64,000 nt of DNA. Source: Linum tenue (taxonomy: Eukaryota; Streptophyta; Magnoliopsida; Malpighiales; Linaceae). Under the pieces are notes generated by a model. The model made no database searches. It was not told the DNA's origin and saw nothing but the letters and a program-made list of their open reading frames with translations. The stretch is taken from assembly GCA_946122785.1 (NCBI GenBank), contig CAMGYJ010000002.1, positions 22,914,492 to 22,978,491 on the forward strand, written 5' to 3'. The translations under genes and the position numbers were made by a program. Below are positions 63,710-64,000 of this stretch, one piece after another. How positions within the stretch are numbered: the stretch's first letter is position 1; each line of letters begins with the position of its first letter.

Positions 63710-64000
63710 TAAATACTCCGTTTAATACACGTATATGTACCCGTACGTACTTTATCCGTTTAAAACTTCCGTACCCGTATTATTGTCAACCCGTTTCATT
63801 TTCCCCCGTTCATTTCATGGTTCCCGTACTAAACACGTATAAAACCCGTATAACACGTTTATTATCCGTATTTTACGAATTAAATTGTTAACTTTACTAT
63901 TATTTATATATTTATTTATTTTTAAAATGATTAATTTTATATATTTATGACTATTAACGTACTATTAAACGTAATTTTAGCTTAAAGATGAAGTATAATG
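63710..64000. repeat. CCGTA/ACACGTAT-rich repeat running to the window edge
   Basis: Dense ACCCGTA, TCCGT, ACACGTATA and CCCGTTT words between 63716 and 63885, followed by an AT-rich tail. It resembles a hAT-type subterminal repeat region, but only one side is in the window. Confidence 0.4.

Noticed and set aside
1..64000. CRISPR arrays, bacterial operons or organelle DNA
   Set aside because: Introns, plant retrotransposons and host gene types show nuclear plant DNA. No spaced repeat array or organelle gene was seen.

Overview
This is a piece of a plant nuclear genome, almost certainly a eudicot. Three intron-bearing host genes of clearly plant type (an HD-Zip I homeobox gene, an RCC1-repeat gene and a PTST2-like starch-initiation gene) sit at 47-62 kb. 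Most of the rest is plant transposable elements: L1-type LINEs with RNase H, Ty1/copia and Ty3/gypsy Tat/Athila elements, hAT and Tourist-like MITEs, and SINEs. The gene order HD-Zip - RCC1 - PTST2 recalls the Arabidopsis block I know as At1g27045/27050 (ATHB54), At1g27060 (RCC1 family) and At1g27070 (PTST2). The genus cannot be told from the sequence alone.

Layout. 0-3.3 kb: AT-rich non-coding DNA with a cluster of the palindrome TTACGTAA and a CGGTTAACCG-rich hAT-like stretch. 3.36-5.0 kb: 5'-truncated LINE with a perfect 13-bp target duplication. 5.05-8.7 kb: decayed copia element joined to a gypsy tail and LTR. 8.87-9.33 kb: Tourist-like MITE. 11.5-18.7 kb: near full-length LINE on the minus strand, ORF2 broken by two TAG stops. 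19.3-30.6 kb: a three-layer nest, in which a minus-strand copia element holds a gypsy (Athila/Tat-type) gag-protease element in its gag and a truncated LINE in its 5' LTR. 30.77-41.33 kb: complete Ty3/gypsy Tat element (621-bp LTRs differing at two sites, TSD AGAGA) with a separate antisense, apparently spliced ORF that has its own TATA box. 42.7-47.3 kb: a run of non-autonomous DNA transposons, a foldback element and a SINE.

47.3-62 kb is the genic island. The HD-Zip I gene (305 aa, 3 exons) and the RCC1 gene (394 aa, 7 exons) are on the plus strand. The PTST2-like gene (530 aa, 8 exons) is on the minus strand and convergent with RCC1, 353 bp between the stop codons. Between HD-Zip and RCC1 lie a SINE relic, a mini LTR element (TSD AAGAT), degenerate telomere-like repeats and a gypsy LTR. 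Two host introns are multiples of three without stops (84 nt in the leucine zipper of the HD-Zip gene; 108 nt with a GC-AG border in the RCC1 gene), so intron retention would give longer in-frame proteins. After 62 kb the sequence is AT-rich and non-coding, and another CCGTA-rich repeat runs to the edge.

All exon models, element borders and target duplications were worked out by eye from the sequence; no database or alignment was run.
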